This document shows, in pieces, positions 44,464-56,495 of a stretch of DNA of 64,000 bases. Location: positions 82,234,430-82,298,429 of the forward strand of contig NC_090751.1 of the NCBI RefSeq assembly GCF_036898095.1, in the 5' to 3' direction. The position numbers were made by a program, and so were the translations under genes. Source of the stretch: Palaemon carinicauda (taxonomy: Eukaryota; Arthropoda; Malacostraca; Decapoda; Palaemonidae). Below the pieces are notes generated by a model, which saw nothing but the letters and a program-made list of their open reading frames with translations, was not told the DNA's origin and did not search any database. Each line of letters starts with the position of its first letter. Within the stretch, counting starts at the first letter, position 1.

Positions 44464-44715
44464 GCCCTGCTGCTTCCTCTGGTGCCTTGGATGACCGCGG
44501 AGGTAGCAGCAGTAGGGGATTCAGCGTTATGAAGCTTCATATGTGGTAGATAATGGGGGAGGGTGGGCTGTGGCACCCTAGCAGTACCAGCTGAACTCTG
44601 TTGAGTCCCTTGTCAGGCTGGGAGGAACGTAGAGAGGAAAGGTCCCCTTTTTGTTTCATTTGTTTGATGTCAGCTACCCCCCAAAATTGGGGGAAGTGCC
44701 TTGGTATGTATGTAT
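44461..44715 (+). repeat. LINE 3' tail, copy 1
   Basis: Starts at the stop codon (TAGGCCCTGCTGCTTCCT) and ends CCCCCCAAAATTGGGGGAAG, then TATGTATG. The GC-rich inverted pair CCCCCCAAAATTGGGGG can form a hairpin just before the end. The same tail occurs at 45028 and 45671. Confidence 0.85.
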
Positions 44716-45027
44716 AATATAAAGGACTGTATTTGTATGGACTGCTCACACATAATGAACACAGAAGCTGACATTTCTAGATATTGAATAAATCTTTAAA
44801 GTACTCTATTTTGGAAAGGACAATCACATGAGCGAGAAATCGCATAGCAAGTGGCAGACATGCCAGGGTGCAATATCTTGATTCAGAAAGTATGAACAGA
44901 CAGGAGAAAAATAAATCACTTCCAATTTCATGGGCGTTTGCTAATCTCACAAGACTTCATAACTCACATAAGAGTAACTTACTATTATTATTATTACTAT
45001 CATTATTATTATTATTATCATTATTAT
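44716..45027. other. Unassigned spacer ending in (ATT)n
   Basis: No gene. An ATT microsatellite at 44983-45027 abuts the next LINE tail. Confidence 0.6.
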
Positions 45028-45280
45028 TATTCTGCTGCTTCCTCCGGTGCCTTGGAAGACCGCGGAGGTAGCAGCAGTAGGGGCTTTAGCGTTATGAAGC
45101 TTCATCTGTAGTGGATAACGGGGAAGGGTGGGCTGTGGCACCCCTAGCAGTACCAGCTGAACTCGGTTGAGTCCCTTGTCAGGCTGGGAGGAACGTAGAG
45201 GAGAGGTCCCCTTTTCTGTTTCATTTGTTTTATGTCAGCTACCCCCCAAAATTGGGGGAAGTGCCCTAGTATATGTATGT
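45028..45280 (+). repeat. LINE 3' tail, copy 2 (5' truncated)
   Basis: Starts CTGCTGCTTCCTCCGGTGCC directly after the ATT run and ends with the hairpin and TATGTATGTATA. Only the tail is present. Confidence 0.85.
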
Positions 45281-45285
45281 ATATA

Positions 45286-45655
45286 TTATTACTGGCTAAG
45301 CTACAACCCTAGTTGGAAAAGCAGAATGCTATAAGCTCAGGGAAAATAGCCCAGTGTAGAAAGGAAACAAGGAAAAATAAAAATTATAAGAACAGTAACA
45401 TTAATTAAAATAAATATTTCCAATATAACCTATAAAGTCTTCAACAAACCAAGATGAAGAGAAATTAGATAGAATTGTGTGCCCGAGTGTATCCTCAAGT
45501 AAGAGAACTCTAACCCAAGACAGTGGAAGACCATGGTATAGAGATTATGGCACTAACCAAGACTAAGAGAACAATGGTTTGATTTTTTACTGTCCTCCTA
45601 AAAGAGCAAAGTGGCCACTGAACAATTACAGTGTATTAGTTAACCCCTTGTCTTT
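45286..45655 (+). repeat. R500 interspersed repeat, partial
   Basis: Contains GCTAAGCTACAACCCTAG, AAAATAGCCCAGTG, GAATTGTGTGCCCGAGTGT, GACCATGGTATA and CCACTGAACAATTACA. It shows the uninterrupted form of the stretch that DIRS A, DIRS B and short element 2 entered elsewhere. Confidence 0.8.
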
Positions 45656-45670
45656 TGGTACAACGTTTCA

Positions 45671-45935
45671 GGTAGGCCCTGCTGCTTCCTCCGGTGTCTT
45701 AGATGACCGCGGAGGTAGCAGCAGTATGGGATTCAGCATTATGAAGCTTCATCTGTGGTGGATAACAGGGGAGGGTGGGCTGTGGCACCCTGGCAGTACC
45801 AGCTGAACTCGGTTGAGTCCCTTGTCAGGCTGGGAGGAACGTAGAGAGTAGAGGTCCCCTTTTTGTTTTGTTTCATTTGTTGATGTCGGCTACCCCCCAA
45901 AATTGGGGGAAGTGCCTTGGTATATGTATGTTAAT
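45671..45935 (+). repeat. LINE 3' tail, copy 3 (5' truncated)
   Basis: Starts GGTAGGCCCTGCTGCTTCCT, within about ten bases of the starting point of copies 1 and 2, and ends with the same hairpin and TATATGTATG. Confidence 0.85.
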
Positions 45936-46689
45936 TGAAACAAGGTTCTTTCTTTTTTAAGTTTTTATGTATATAAGAAAATGGAGTGTTACAGTGAGTG
46001 CAACAATCATAAATAGCTAACTAATATACAAAACATTCTGCTATCAAACACTCAAAAGTTCACGATTGATTCTCAAACCCATTTTGTAATGACTTTCAAA
46101 GTATTAAAAATGCAATTAAACCATCGCACACTTTATCAAAGGTCTCAACATCTTGCAAAATGTTACATTAATGCCACCAATTTAAATACTATTGTATATT
46201 ATAAACAAATTAATAATATTTTTTGGGCAATTTCTCAAAAATGAACAAATAACAAAAACTTATAAAGTACAAAACAAAATTTCTTTCTTTGTGACTGCAC
46301 ACAACCTTTTCAGTCTGTTTGTTCCATCCCAGGGACAATGCACAGTCATAAAACTAATTACGATATTTATCCCAAAACCTACATAGTAGATTTCAAAGGA
46401 TGACTTTTTTTTATAATTGCACAGTTTGTAAGAATATAATTAAAAGTTAATGAGATCCATAACTAGAACATGTACAAGCACCTCATCTATGGAATCAATG
46501 TAGGCAGAACATACCATTTCTCACTGTGAATTGACCTCCAACCGGCAACATGCTTTCGTGTGTCCCGGCATGCAATATTCCATACTCGCCTATACATAAC
46601 AACAGCTCTACATTCAGTCTAACACTTAAAAATAGTGAAAAAATTTCTTAACCTATTACGGCAGTGCGAAGAATGTCACAGTCAAGTGT
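45936..46689. other. Intergenic interval downstream of polyhomeotic
   Basis: AT-rich, with no ORF or repeat recognised. It may contain the distal part of the polyhomeotic 3' UTR if a later poly(A) site is used. Confidence 0.5.
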
Positions 46690-46920
46690 TTTATTACGCA
46701 GTAAATTAAGCCTTCATATGTTTTGGCAAATACAAAAAAATTCTATTTACAATGCTTTAACCAGAAGGATATTTCCCAAATTACCGTGTAGTCAATGCAT
46801 CCTATATTTTCAATAACAACGGGTAAGGCTAGGCGTTAGTCTTACCAAAACATTACTTTCTGGGAGTCTTTTTCAGTCGAATATATTACAAGCTCGATAC
46901 ACTACAAGAATATCTCACAT
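46690..46920 (-). other. ph: polyhomeotic 3' UTR (minimum) with AATAAA
   Basis: AATAAA on the minus strand lies at 46695-46690, about 225 bases after the stop codon. It is the first canonical signal; later ones cannot be excluded. Confidence 0.5.
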
Positions 46921-47124
46921 TCAAGTCTCTTTTCTATCACCTCTCATCGATTCAATTTTGGCGCAAATTTTCAGAGCTGGGCCAAGCTTCATCGACATGG
47001 CAGACATTAAATGATCAGCTTTCAGTAGCATCAGTGCTTGTCCATCTATCTCCTGAAGTGCAAAGTCTTCTGCATATTCCTTGCAACCTGGAAGGTTCTG
47101 GATGAAATCCACGACATCTTTCAC
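46921..47124 (-). CDS. ph: polyhomeotic last exon: SAM domain
   Basis: Encodes 67 residues and the TGA. VKDVVDFIQNLPG starts the first SAM helix, with the preceding Trp supplied by the upstream exon (ILKWT). EIDGQALMLL and MKLGPALKI are hallmarks of polyhomeotic-type SAM, including the end-helix and mid-loop surfaces used for head-to-tail polymerisation. The acceptor is TTCCTCACAG, phase 0. Only seven residues follow the domain. Confidence 0.95.
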   Translation of the reverse strand: MKDVVDFIQNLPGCKEYAEDFALQEIDGQALMLLKADHLMSAMSMKLGPALKICAKIESMRGDRKET

Positions 47125-47814
47125 CTGTGAGGAAGAAAAGCTAGTCATATTAGGGTGAAGAAAGATAAAACTAAATTTTACAAGACAAAAAGTTTCACCT
47201 AACTGAATTCTTCTTATGTTACATATGGTAATGGCATTTGAAATACTTTAGAATATAATTCTTAAAATAACACTTTCAGGTGTTTTAGTTGCACAGTAAA
47301 CATCTCACCTGTATAATAAATATGAATTCATCGACTATAATATTTCAACTTAGATTTCAGTAATTATACAGGAAAACCATAAATTTTCTGGAATTAGATG
47401 GTCAGGGACATCTTTTAATACAGATAAAATTATGGATACTAGTTAAGAATTTTCTTTTTCTTTATATCATATATCATTGGGACTTCAGACTGCCAGATTG
47501 TAGGAATTGCATTTGCATAAGTCTATTCTCTTAAATAAACTTAAAAAAAGTACTTAACTGCCATTAACAATATCTCTCATAATTCTTTTGAGTTCTCCCA
47601 CAACTAAGCTTGAAGAAATTTTTTACATACGTTTATTCTTGATGTAATGGTTGATGCAATATTGTATTGCACATTATATAAAAAAAATGAAACATTAAGA
47701 GGTTAACGCAAAACAGGACGAACAACAAGAATCGATTTAGACATTAAGTAGGCTTAAATAAAAAATTCAGAATAGGCTATTATAATTAGCAGAACACCAC
47801 AGGATTTGCAATGC

Positions 47815-48285
47815 TTGCTTACAAGAATGCATGAAATATCACATGAGGTTGGGCTCAAGATAAATACAATAGAAGAAAGACAGAGATGATGAGAACAATA
47901 TATATGCAATGGAAGATGAAACATCAGTGGAAGGAGAAAGGATTAATGAAGTAAAATCATTCAAGTATTTAGGAGCTATGATCTTCAATACAGGGTTATT
48001 AGAATTGGAGTTTAGTGAAAGATTGAAAAAAGCAAATCAGACAATTTCTACGCTAAGTAAAATTTGGAAATCAAATTGCCTTAAATTACATAAAAAAATT
48101 GAGGCTATACATCAGTTTAGTGAGATTTGTGTTACAGTATGGACATGAGTCATGGTATGACAATGAAACAATATCCAACAGATTTAGTAGATATGAGAAC
48201 TGATTGGGAGATAAATGGCAGGACATGATTAGAAATGAAACTATATGAGAAATTACTCGAGAGCCATATGTGGATGAGATCAGGG
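47815..48285 (+). pseudogene. LINE reverse transcriptase C-terminal fragment in intron
   Basis: Encodes EVGLKINT, then VEGERINEVKSFKYLGAMIF, KANQTISTLSKIWKSN and, in another frame, YGHESWYD, typical of the region after the RT catalytic motif in LINEs. It is opposite in strand to the host gene and has several stops. It is a different family from the element at 41400-44720, and related to 62840-63110. Confidence 0.75.
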
Positions 48286-48375
48286 TGACAGGTACACTGG
48301 GCTATTTTTCCATGTTGGAGCTTACAGCAGCTGGCTTTTCCAACTAGGGTTATAGCTCAGCTTATAATAATGATA
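48286..48375 (-). repeat. R500 head fragment (inverted)
   Basis: GGGCTATTTTTCCATGTTGG and TTTTCCAACTAGGGTTATAG are the reverse complement of the R500 head; AAT units follow. Confidence 0.75.
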
Positions 48376-49144
48376 CTAATAATAATAATATTATCAGAAA
48401 TAATAATAATAACTTCTATGTATTCCTAAAAGGTTAGATGTAAGTGTGAGGAGGGCATTATGTTTCCCTATCGTCGTAAAGTTTCCCTTGAAACTAAGCA
48501 CTAACTTTTCTTTAAATAGAGTTGACATATAAACTATTGATACCACTGTTATGGTCTCTGTAGGAGGTAAATTGTTTGACCTATAAATGTGAACTATTTT
48601 TTGTGTGAAATATGCATCCAGTCATTTAGTCAACTTGCTATCAGTTTGAGAGAAAAGCTTCAAGGATGCAAAAAAACAAATGAGAGTAGGGTGTGCTTTG
48701 AACCCATCAGTATGTGTTCTCCGTAGCCATTTTTAGTGTCAAAACTTTAAGAAAAACAACGATGTTGAATATAACATTAAAAAATAAAGATTAATCCTAA
48801 TGTTCAACATATTGAAAATATTTTAATACATTAAGGTAGATGATTAAACTGGGTCTGTTGTCTTTGACATAAATTTGTTATGCAGTAACACAAAGCCAAA
48901 ACAAAGTTGAAAACTCTTATTCAATAATGATAAGATAATTTGATCTCATTTTATAAATATAAAAAAAGAAAATTAATAAAAAAAAGGGTATATACTGTAT
49001 AAAAACCAGTTGCAATATTGTATGTATGTGTGTCAGATAGTGGAACCAATACCAGTGCCTATAAAAGATGATGATATATAAAAATTATTAACATACTACA
49101 CCAATTCAGTGCAATTCTACTCAGTAACAAGTTGACTGAAGAGA

Positions 49145-49735
49145 CACCACAGTATTATTATTATTATTACTATTATCATCATCACCATTAATAGCTAAGC
49201 TACAACCCCAGTTGGAAAAGCAGAATACTATAAGACCGGGGGGTTACAACAGGAAAAATAGCCCAGTGAAGAAAACAGTTAGAATAGAGTGCCTGAGTGT
49301 ATTTTCAAGCAAGAGAACTCGAACCCATGACAGCGGAAGACCATGGTACAGAGACTATAGCATTGCCCAAGACTAGAGAACAATGGTTTGATTTGGAGTG
49401 TCCTTCTCCTAGAAGAGCTGCTTATCATAGAGACTCTTTCTAAAGAGTCTCTTCTCCCCTTTCCAGGAGGAAAGTAGCCACTGAACAATTACAGGGCAGT
49501 AGTTAACCTCTTGAGTGAAGAAGAAGGGTTTGGTTCGCTTAGTGTTGTCATGTGTTAACAGGTGAATATGTAAAGAATAGGCCAGACTATTTGGTGTAGG
49601 TATAGGTGAAGGAAAAATGAGCCATAACCAGAGAGGGATACAATGTAGTACTATCCAGCCAATCAAAGGAGCCAGTAACTCTCAAGCAGTAGTATCTCAA
49701 TGGGTAGCTGGTGTCTTGGACAACTTCCTACCTTA
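49145..49735 (+). repeat. R500 interspersed repeat, near full length, with ATT microsatellite
   Basis: Runs from ATTATTATT through GCTAAGCTACAACCCCAG to GTTTGGTTCGCTTAGTGTTG and ACCAGAGAGGG. It lacks the AT-rich internal block present in other copies. No conserved ORF. Confidence 0.82.
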
Positions 49736-50014
49736 CTGTATGTATAGTTTCCATTTTATATTATCCAATAAGATATTATATAAGTTTCTAAATAACTGTA
49801 CACTACTCTTTAGCAATAAGGATGTGCATAAATAAAAGTGTACAGCATAATAAGGTGTGTAGGCTAACTAGCTAGGAAGAGGTGATCACTCAGTGGCCAT
49901 CAAAATCAGAAATTTGACCAGGCTTTGGAACCAAAGGTGGAATTGAATTAAAAATTCAATAATATGACACAATAACTACCTAAGTAAAACTTTATAATAG
50001 ATAGAAAAACTGAC

Positions 50015-50258
50015 CGTCCATTTCAAAATATCCACTCTTTGAGACTTGGTAGGAGACTCGGGTGTACATAAACCCTCTTCCTCCTCAGTCATTTCATCGG
50101 TTTCCATTTTGAGGCTCTCTGTTTCCTGGGGTTCTGCTGGCTCAGCATTTAGAGCTGTTTCTACCTCTTCAAAAGTTCCATCTTCACGTAACCGTTTACT
50201 AGGAGGCTCGTCTGGGTTCCTGAAAAGGCCTATTCTTTTTGAGCAACCAACATTGTAC
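50015..50258 (-). CDS. ph: polyhomeotic exon: end of FCS finger and acidic linker
   Basis: 244 bp. Begins with the base completing Arg, then YNVGCSKRIGLF, the C-terminal part of the FCS zinc finger. RNPDEPPSKRLRED follows, then a Glu-rich linker (EMTEEEEG) and a candidate proline-directed phosphosite (CTPESPTK). It ends RVDILKWT, leading straight into SAM. Donor GTCAGT, phase 0. Confidence 0.93.
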
Positions 50259-50580
50259 CTGGGGGAGTAAAGATAACATTAAAAACTTCCCATGGCTCGC
50301 TGATTTAAAGTCTCAAGTAAACGTAAATTCACAACAACTGCATGTATTCAATTATGTGCGAATACACATTACAGTTGGCATACACTACAATTTGTACACA
50401 TTAAACTGTTCAATAACCTGTACATCATGTAAACCATTGACCAGATATCTGTCAAATTTGCTAAAACAAAGTTAACTGTAAAGGGTTGTAAACAATACTA
50501 TAAATAGCACTCAAATATTTCACCAGTATGACAACTTTCAACTATATAGTTATAAATAACTCATAACAGAGGATACGCAC

Positions 50581-50713
50581 CTTTTGGCACAGGAAGTGCT
50601 GCAGAATCTCTTGGATCTCTTGAATTTCGAGCGCAAATCAGTCTTTCCACAGAATTCACATTTAGCTGTATCTCCTTTGGGTGAAGTAGAAGTCAGATCA
50701 TTAGATTTCTTCC
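50581..50713 (-). CDS. ph: polyhomeotic exon: FCS zinc finger
   Basis: 133 bp. CEFCGKTDLRSKFKRSKRFC gives the first two Cys and the FCS-type core, followed by STSCAK. This zinc-binding module of polyhomeotic proteins binds RNA and nucleic acid. The acceptor ATTTCCAG and donor GTGCGT give phases 1 and 2, matching the neighbours. Confidence 0.95.
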
Positions 50714-51344
50714 CTGGAAATGATGACCCCAACATTAACAATATTATTATGGATGTGAGAATTCTCCTTAAAAGTTCAAAGGCGTTGTGAAGGGACGATA
50801 CCTAAATTTACACATCTAAAAAAAAAAACTTGTAACCCTGTACTTTACTACTGAATATCAAAAGAATACAGGTAAATATTACATTGACCATGACATCACC
50901 CAAAATACTTATTAAAACACATTATTTTGACATTTCACAAGTGAGAATTATCCATAATTTATATACAGTACAGTACTACAGTATATATCAAATAACTATA
51001 AAGTTGCAGAGAGACACTTTGAGGACTGGTAATGCAATAGTTGTATGAAGAGGAAAGAAAATATAAGACGGCTATGGTGCATTTCAAGGAATCACGCTGA
51101 AGAAAATCCAAACATTCCATCAAGACAATTATACAGGAAAACAGAGGACAATCAAAACAATGGAAGGTTTGCCAAAAAGGACAAAGAACCATGGAGTCAA
51201 GTACAATCACCCAATGAAAAATATCAAGGGCTAGTAGGGGAATCTAAAGAAAGCTTCATCGACAATTGTGTTGCTCATCATTTATAAACTTGTTAACAGT
51301 GTTTCCTAAATATCTTCAACACCACATTGATGAGAAACACTTAC

Positions 51345-51512
51345 TATTAGCCTCATCATCAGGTAGATTTTCCTTTTCTGCTTGTCCTCCAATTGGTGAC
51401 TGTGCAGAAGAAGTGACAGCTGCCACAGGGATTGTGTTGCTGTAGTTGGGTGGTCTTGGTTTGGGAATCTCTGTTAATAAGGACGAGCTCCTGACAGGGA
51501 ACGGTTCAGAAG
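51345..51512 (-). CDS. ph: polyhomeotic exon: end of HD1 and linker
   Basis: 168 bp. ASEPFPVRSSSLL completes the HD1 motif that starts in the upstream exon. A Pro/Ser-rich linker with KENLPDDEAN follows. Acceptor CCCCACAG, donor GTAAGT. Confidence 0.92.
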
Positions 51513-52338
51513 CTGTGGGGATCAAATTATGAGTTAGAGAAAAACACATCCCAATAGATGATGAATAGAAACAGAACCTATAATGCTAAAAAATAATATA
51601 TCTTCCACTTGACTTGAAAATGATGCCTAATTCTAATAATAGTCGAAAAGACAAAAATTACTTGACAGATAACATGAGTGAGAACACTCACAGGAACCCC
51701 CAAAGAAAAGTATTCATTTCATCACCTGAAACGATGCAACACTCAACATACACGATAAAGAGGGATATAGTTAAAATCTATCCAGTCTAATATAAATAAA
51801 ACAATTGGAAAATTAATAGATAAAGAGGTAAGATTACGATACTGAAAGGCAATACTGACTATTTCTATTCTTCTATTATGAACTAGTAGAACACTACCTA
51901 CAACCAAAAAGAAACGTAATGAAAAGGGGGTTAGAACTGGTTGCAAACCTATGGTAGTTCACATACACTTTAGTTTAACATAACAAAACAGATCCCAGGT
52001 TAATTTTTTTCATTAATAAAATTTGAAGCTCTTGAAAGGTGAATGAATTTAAATATCAAAATCCTATAAAAAATTATTACAATATATAATTTTCGACAAA
52101 GTTCTTGGATATTACAGTAATTTCCCTTGGATCATATATTTTTTGACAAAGGTTAAAAAAAGATGAAAAGACAGATGTTAAAGAAAAAATAAAGAGGTTA
52201 AAGAAGAAATTGAAAAGGAGTGCAAAGTCCCAATAACATCCAATAAATCAGTGTCAATCTAGCAAAAAGGATATGATACTGACAATACATCAGTAACGAA
52301 TAAAGAAAATCTCTTGCACAGCATGAATTATTACTTAC

Positions 52339-52479
52339 CCTCATGGATTACGAAGCCTTCAATAACATGAGTAAGAACTTGTGGTTTCACCATGGCCTTT
52401 GGAGGCCCAGTTGCTGTAAGCTGAGGTGCAACAGGGTGGGCAGTTCCGTTTAGGGTGGGCTGAAGAGGCTTGTCACTCA
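52339..52479 (-). CDS. ph: polyhomeotic exon: HD1 motif
   Basis: 141 bp. KPQVLTHVIEGFVIHEG is the HD1 homology motif, known in PHC proteins to contact other Polycomb subunits. It is preceded by a Pro/Thr/Ala-rich stretch. Donor GTAAGT, phase 1. Confidence 0.94.
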
Positions 52480-53344
52480 CTGTTAAAAAATGTGGAACAA
52501 TGAACTGTAGTTTTCTAATATACATTCTAAGGAATACGTTACTAAGTTGCAGTATATTACTCTCATTAAAATTTAACTAGAAATGCATGAAATTATACGC
52601 TGACTACATACAGCAAAAAGTATAGAGAATTAAACATCCAAAACTAAATTCTTAATTCCCAAAAGTAATATATGATAGGGGTAGGATACAACTGCCCATG
52701 GAGTGTAGGCTGATCTACATCTCAATCAATGAACACCATATTCTGTAGTCTTTTAGCAATTTAAATATTTAAAGTGACGCAATTTATATTTTTCAAGGCC
52801 ATGAAATTAGCTTTGGACACCAAGTTCATTGAGGGATGTCACATTTATTAGTTACACAAGTTATTAAACTTCATTTACAAAAATAGCTGTAAAAGGCTGG
52901 CTATTTTCTACCAAAATGTGGAATACATTTGTTGTCATTCCATTGAGGTTTGACTCCATCATATATTCTATTGTATTAACAATTAATTTTTGGTGGGTCA
53001 ATAAGAATTTTGGGTTCATCTTCCAGGGCTTAACATAACTGCCTTAAACAGGAACTGCTGAAGTGAGATGTACATTTTGCCACAAATGCATATGTTCAAT
53101 CTCTTGCAGGTAGAATTAACCAGGTCTTAACCTTATCCTTCTATAACAGGATATTCGTTCAAGACTCTTATGTTAAGAGGACTAATGAAATTCTTCAATC
53201 ATTTGGAAGGTAGGAGTGTTACTAACCTAAGCTAATATAAAGAATAAATAATGAAGCAATATATGAAAGAAAATTTATCAAGATAAACTGAGGCTTTGCC
53301 AATTTGTAGTTCAGAGTTTAAAATAAACCATCTGGAATACTAAC

Positions 53345-53892
53345 CTTCACCACTCTCGCTGGAAGGTGGAGTCCCATTTAACGTTGCAGGTGTCGAAGGA
53401 TTTTGTTGAGCCTGTTGCTGTGACTGACTGATAGGTGTCACAGCAGCAGACACAGGAGCAACTACTGGGGCATTTATTGGTGCTACGGGAGTCATCTTTT
53501 TTGGCGTTTCTTGCTTAGGTTCTTGTTTAGGTTGGATCATATTTGGTGTTGCAGCAACAGTTGCTATTGCTGGCGCAAGAGAAGGGGGCTGAAGGGGAGC
53601 TGAAATTGACGTAACTGCCGTCATCTGCGGCGGCGGCATTGTTGTTGTAGCAAGAACTGGGGGAGATGATGTTGGAGCTTGGGAAGTAATAGGTTGTACC
53701 TGATTCTGTGCTTGTAGAGATGAGCTTGGTATTAGCGTTGGAGGGTTTGGGGCCATACTGACTTGAGGAATGGTGGTAACAGTAGTTTGTTGCGTTTTCG
53801 GTGCTGGAGCACGTACTAGTTGCGGTAGACTTGGAGGCGGCTGGCCCGCTGGAGGAAGAGGTGCTGTTGGTGGAGCCATTGGACCACCAGGT
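53345..53892 (-). CDS. ph: polyhomeotic exon: large Pro/Ala/Thr/Gln-rich region
   Basis: 548 bp, the largest exon. 182 codons of low-complexity sequence (PPTAPLPPAGQPPP, IQPKQEPKQETPKK, QSQQQAQQNPS) without a folded domain, probably disordered. QPKQEPKQE resembles sumoylation-type IKQE sites in regulators (inference). Phases 2 and 1 agree with the neighbours. Confidence 0.9.
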
Positions 53893-54894
53893 CTGACAAT
53901 TGAAAATTAAAATGAGTAAACTGATGACACGAAAAACCAAGAAAGTAAAATATTTTAATAGACAGTTACTAAACCATAATAATAGTTTTCAAAATATTAT
54001 ATAGCATAATGAAACTAACAAACCTTGAGTCATCACCAAGAACCATTTGGCTCCAAAACAGGTGATCAAATAAATTCCACAAACACTAATACAGTGACAT
54101 TTAAACAAGTAAAATATTAACTTGTATATTCAGATTTTGTTCCAGTATCCCAGTAGATAGACCCATTATTATTTTTTCCTTTACTTTCTCTCCTGTCAGG
54201 TGAGGGGTCCACACATGCCTGAAGCCCCGGAGTGGATGTAAATGCATCCAACTGAGGGACCCCAACAACGGAACTTTTAAAAGTATTAACTCCGGTCATT
54301 TGACTGGTCAGACAGTACTACATTGGATTCACCTCTTTGGTTACAGCTCATTTTCTTTTTGCCTACATATACTGTACACCGAATAGTTCGGTCTATTCTC
54401 TACATATTATCCTCTCTCATACACCGGACAACACTGAAATTACCAAACAATTCTTCTTCTCTCAAGGGGTTAACAACTGCACTGTAATTGTTCAGTGGCT
54501 ATTTTCCTCTTGGTAAGGGTAGACGAGACTCTCTAGCTATGGTAACCAGCTGTTCTAGGAAGACATTCCAAAATCAAACCAATGTTCTCTAGTCTTGAAC
54601 AGTGCCATAGTCTCTGTACTATGGTCTTCCACTGTCTTGGGGTAGTTCTCTTGCTTGAGGGTTCATTAGGGGACATCATACTATTATATTTATCTTCATC
54701 TTGTTTTTTAAGTTTTTATAGCTTATATGTGAAAGATTTATTCAAACGTTTTTACTGTTTTTAAAATATTTTGTTTTAACTGTTAATTACTTCTCTTGTA
54801 GTTTCTTTTCCTCACTGGGCTATTTTCCCTGTTGGATCCATTGGGCTTATAGCATCCTGCTTTTCCCTACTAGGTTGTAGCATAGCAATCATTG

Positions 54895-54946
<52 letters not shown>

Positions 54947-56087
54947 TTTGCATTAATTTATATAATAAGTCTCCTACATAAGACTGAGATGCATTACAAA
55001 AATGGGTTGTTCTAAATTGAATAGTTGACAGACTCAATATAATTTAGTTAGGCAATCAACTCACTGCCCTTAACCCACTCACCCTTCTTACTTTCCATCA
55101 ACCTTTGCAGGCAGATATGTGCAGGTATACCTGAAGGTAAAAGACACCCTTAACAATAGGGATGTATCAAGAATTCATTTTTCTCTTTCTAAATAAAAAT
55201 TTTTCCAATAATTAATTTGTTTTACCCTTCCTAATGTTCTCATTTTTTGAAGTTCTCAATTTAAAAGATTTTATCTAGGGGACTGTATCTTTGATCAAAG
55301 TTCTAAAGTTTAAAGTTTTCATCAATAGAAATTCATCTTTTGAAAGTTTTTATCTACAGAACTGTATCTTTGAAAGTTCTAAAGCTAAAGGTTTTTATTT
55401 AGGGAATTGCATCTAGTGTATCTCTTCAAAGTTTCTTTAAATCCTAATTTTGAGTAAAAGCAACCTTCATTTTACTTTCTTACAATATCAATAATAATAT
55501 TCTGGCGCCCCTAAAACTTTAGTGACAGATAGAACTCAACTTCAGATCCATCGCCATTCACATGTAGTTATGAGCAAAGTTGTTTATAATATGGAAAAAT
55601 GTTGCTACCTTCCTTTTCCCATATAAAACATATAATTCCCAAGAAACAATTGACGAAATATATGGTCATTTAAGATTTCATCTCTATAATACAGAAACCA
55701 GAAACTGAGCTTATTGCCATATCAGTAATTACAAATCCTGTAGTTTAATTTGTATGAATCTGATCACTAGAAGAACCTGAGTGTGTCAGGTTAGAAGTAA
55801 CTCAAGGGAACAAAGAGGAATAAACAAAAGAAAACTATATAGTTGGGGTTGAAAGGATATTGTAAACCATATTTAGTACCATTTACTATGTACCACACTG
55901 GGTCCTACATGAAGTTCGCCAAAATCTACTGAACAGTATTTGCAAAACTAATTTCAACTAAAGACTGCAGATACCTTCATCATACTAAATTATATAAATA
56001 ACCAAGTAAATTACAAGTAAATAGTACTAGTAATTCCTTAGCATATATAATATCACATGACAACTTTAACAGCCATACTTTACTTAC
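53893..56087 (-). other. polyhomeotic intron with R500
   Basis: Contains an inverted R500 (54295-54915) with ATA units (54890-54945) and, at 55245-55430, degenerate ~57-bp units (TTTGAAAGTTCTAAAG and TTTTTATCTA). The rest is AT-rich and featureless. Confidence 0.7.
54295..54945 (-). repeat. R500 interspersed repeat, near full length, with ATA microsatellite
   Basis: Reverse complement of R500: GAATAGTTCGGTCTATTC, TGTAATTGTTCAGTGGCTA, TCTGTACTATGGTCTTCCAC and TCACTGGGCTATTTTCCCTG, ending at the head with TAATAATAATAA. Confidence 0.85.
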
Positions 56088-56380
56088 TTGGTTTGGGTCA
56101 TATTGGTGATGACTTGCATGGTAGGTGCTTGGGAGATTTTATTCTGATTTGAAGCAACATTTGAAGGGTTTGTTACTGTCACAGGAGTCATGGCAGTTTG
56201 TTGCTGCATCATTTGAGTGCCGGCATTCACTGCCACCGCCGTAGGCGCGGCACTTACAGCCGCTGCAACAGAGGCAGCAACAGCCACTGTATTCTGGGTT
56301 ACTTGTGCAGAGGCAATTTGAGGAGTCCCAGCAATTGCTGGTGAAGTGCGGTTGTTTCCACTCTTTCCTCTCAACTTATT
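56088..56380 (-). CDS. ph: polyhomeotic exon: Ala/Val- and Gln-rich region
   Basis: 293 bp. Begins NKLRGKSGNNRTSP, then Ala/Val-rich VAVAASVAAAVSAAPTAVAV and MMQQQTAMTPV. Phase 0 to 2. Acceptor TTTCTCAG, donor GTAAGT. No folded domain. Confidence 0.88.
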
Positions 56381-56495
56381 CTGAGAAAGAAGCAGAAAAT
56401 CTTTGAATATAAAAAAAACTTGATATGACTTCCATGAGCACAATTACAGAAATTTAAAACTAGAAATCAAAATATGGAAGAGAAAAAAATCTTAC

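Larger units (their letters stand above)
41400..44720 (+). mobile_element. Non-LTR retrotransposon (LINE), decayed
   Basis: One coding region spans 41525-44463 in several frames, followed by a ~255-bp 3' tail ending in TATGTATGTAT. The 5' part has an AP-type endonuclease and the 3' part a reverse transcriptase. Stops occur near 41822, 42269, 42368, 42936, 43624 and 44121, and a ten-base G run at about 43031-43040 shifts the frame. The C-terminal GHVERM ... RGRP ... W pattern is typical of several LINE clades, including RTE-like; the clade is not certain. Confidence 0.88.
47125..50014 (-). other. polyhomeotic intron with transposon debris
   Basis: Holds a plus-strand LINE fragment (47815-48285), a minus R500 fragment (48286-48375), short AAT runs and a near-complete R500 (49165-49735). 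The rest is AT-rich without features. Confidence 0.7.

Noticed and set aside
43583..44576. Minus-strand frames rich in Ser, Leu, His and Pro over the LINE
   Set aside because: Antisense shadows of a purine-rich coding strand.
47909..48148. Host exon on the plus strand within polyhomeotic
   Set aside because: The peptide is the FKYLG..KIWKSN region of a LINE reverse transcriptase, with stops on both sides.
51045..51287. 80-codon plus-strand ORF in a polyhomeotic intron
   Set aside because: No domain, no recognised relatives and no splice or promoter context; AT-rich chance frame.
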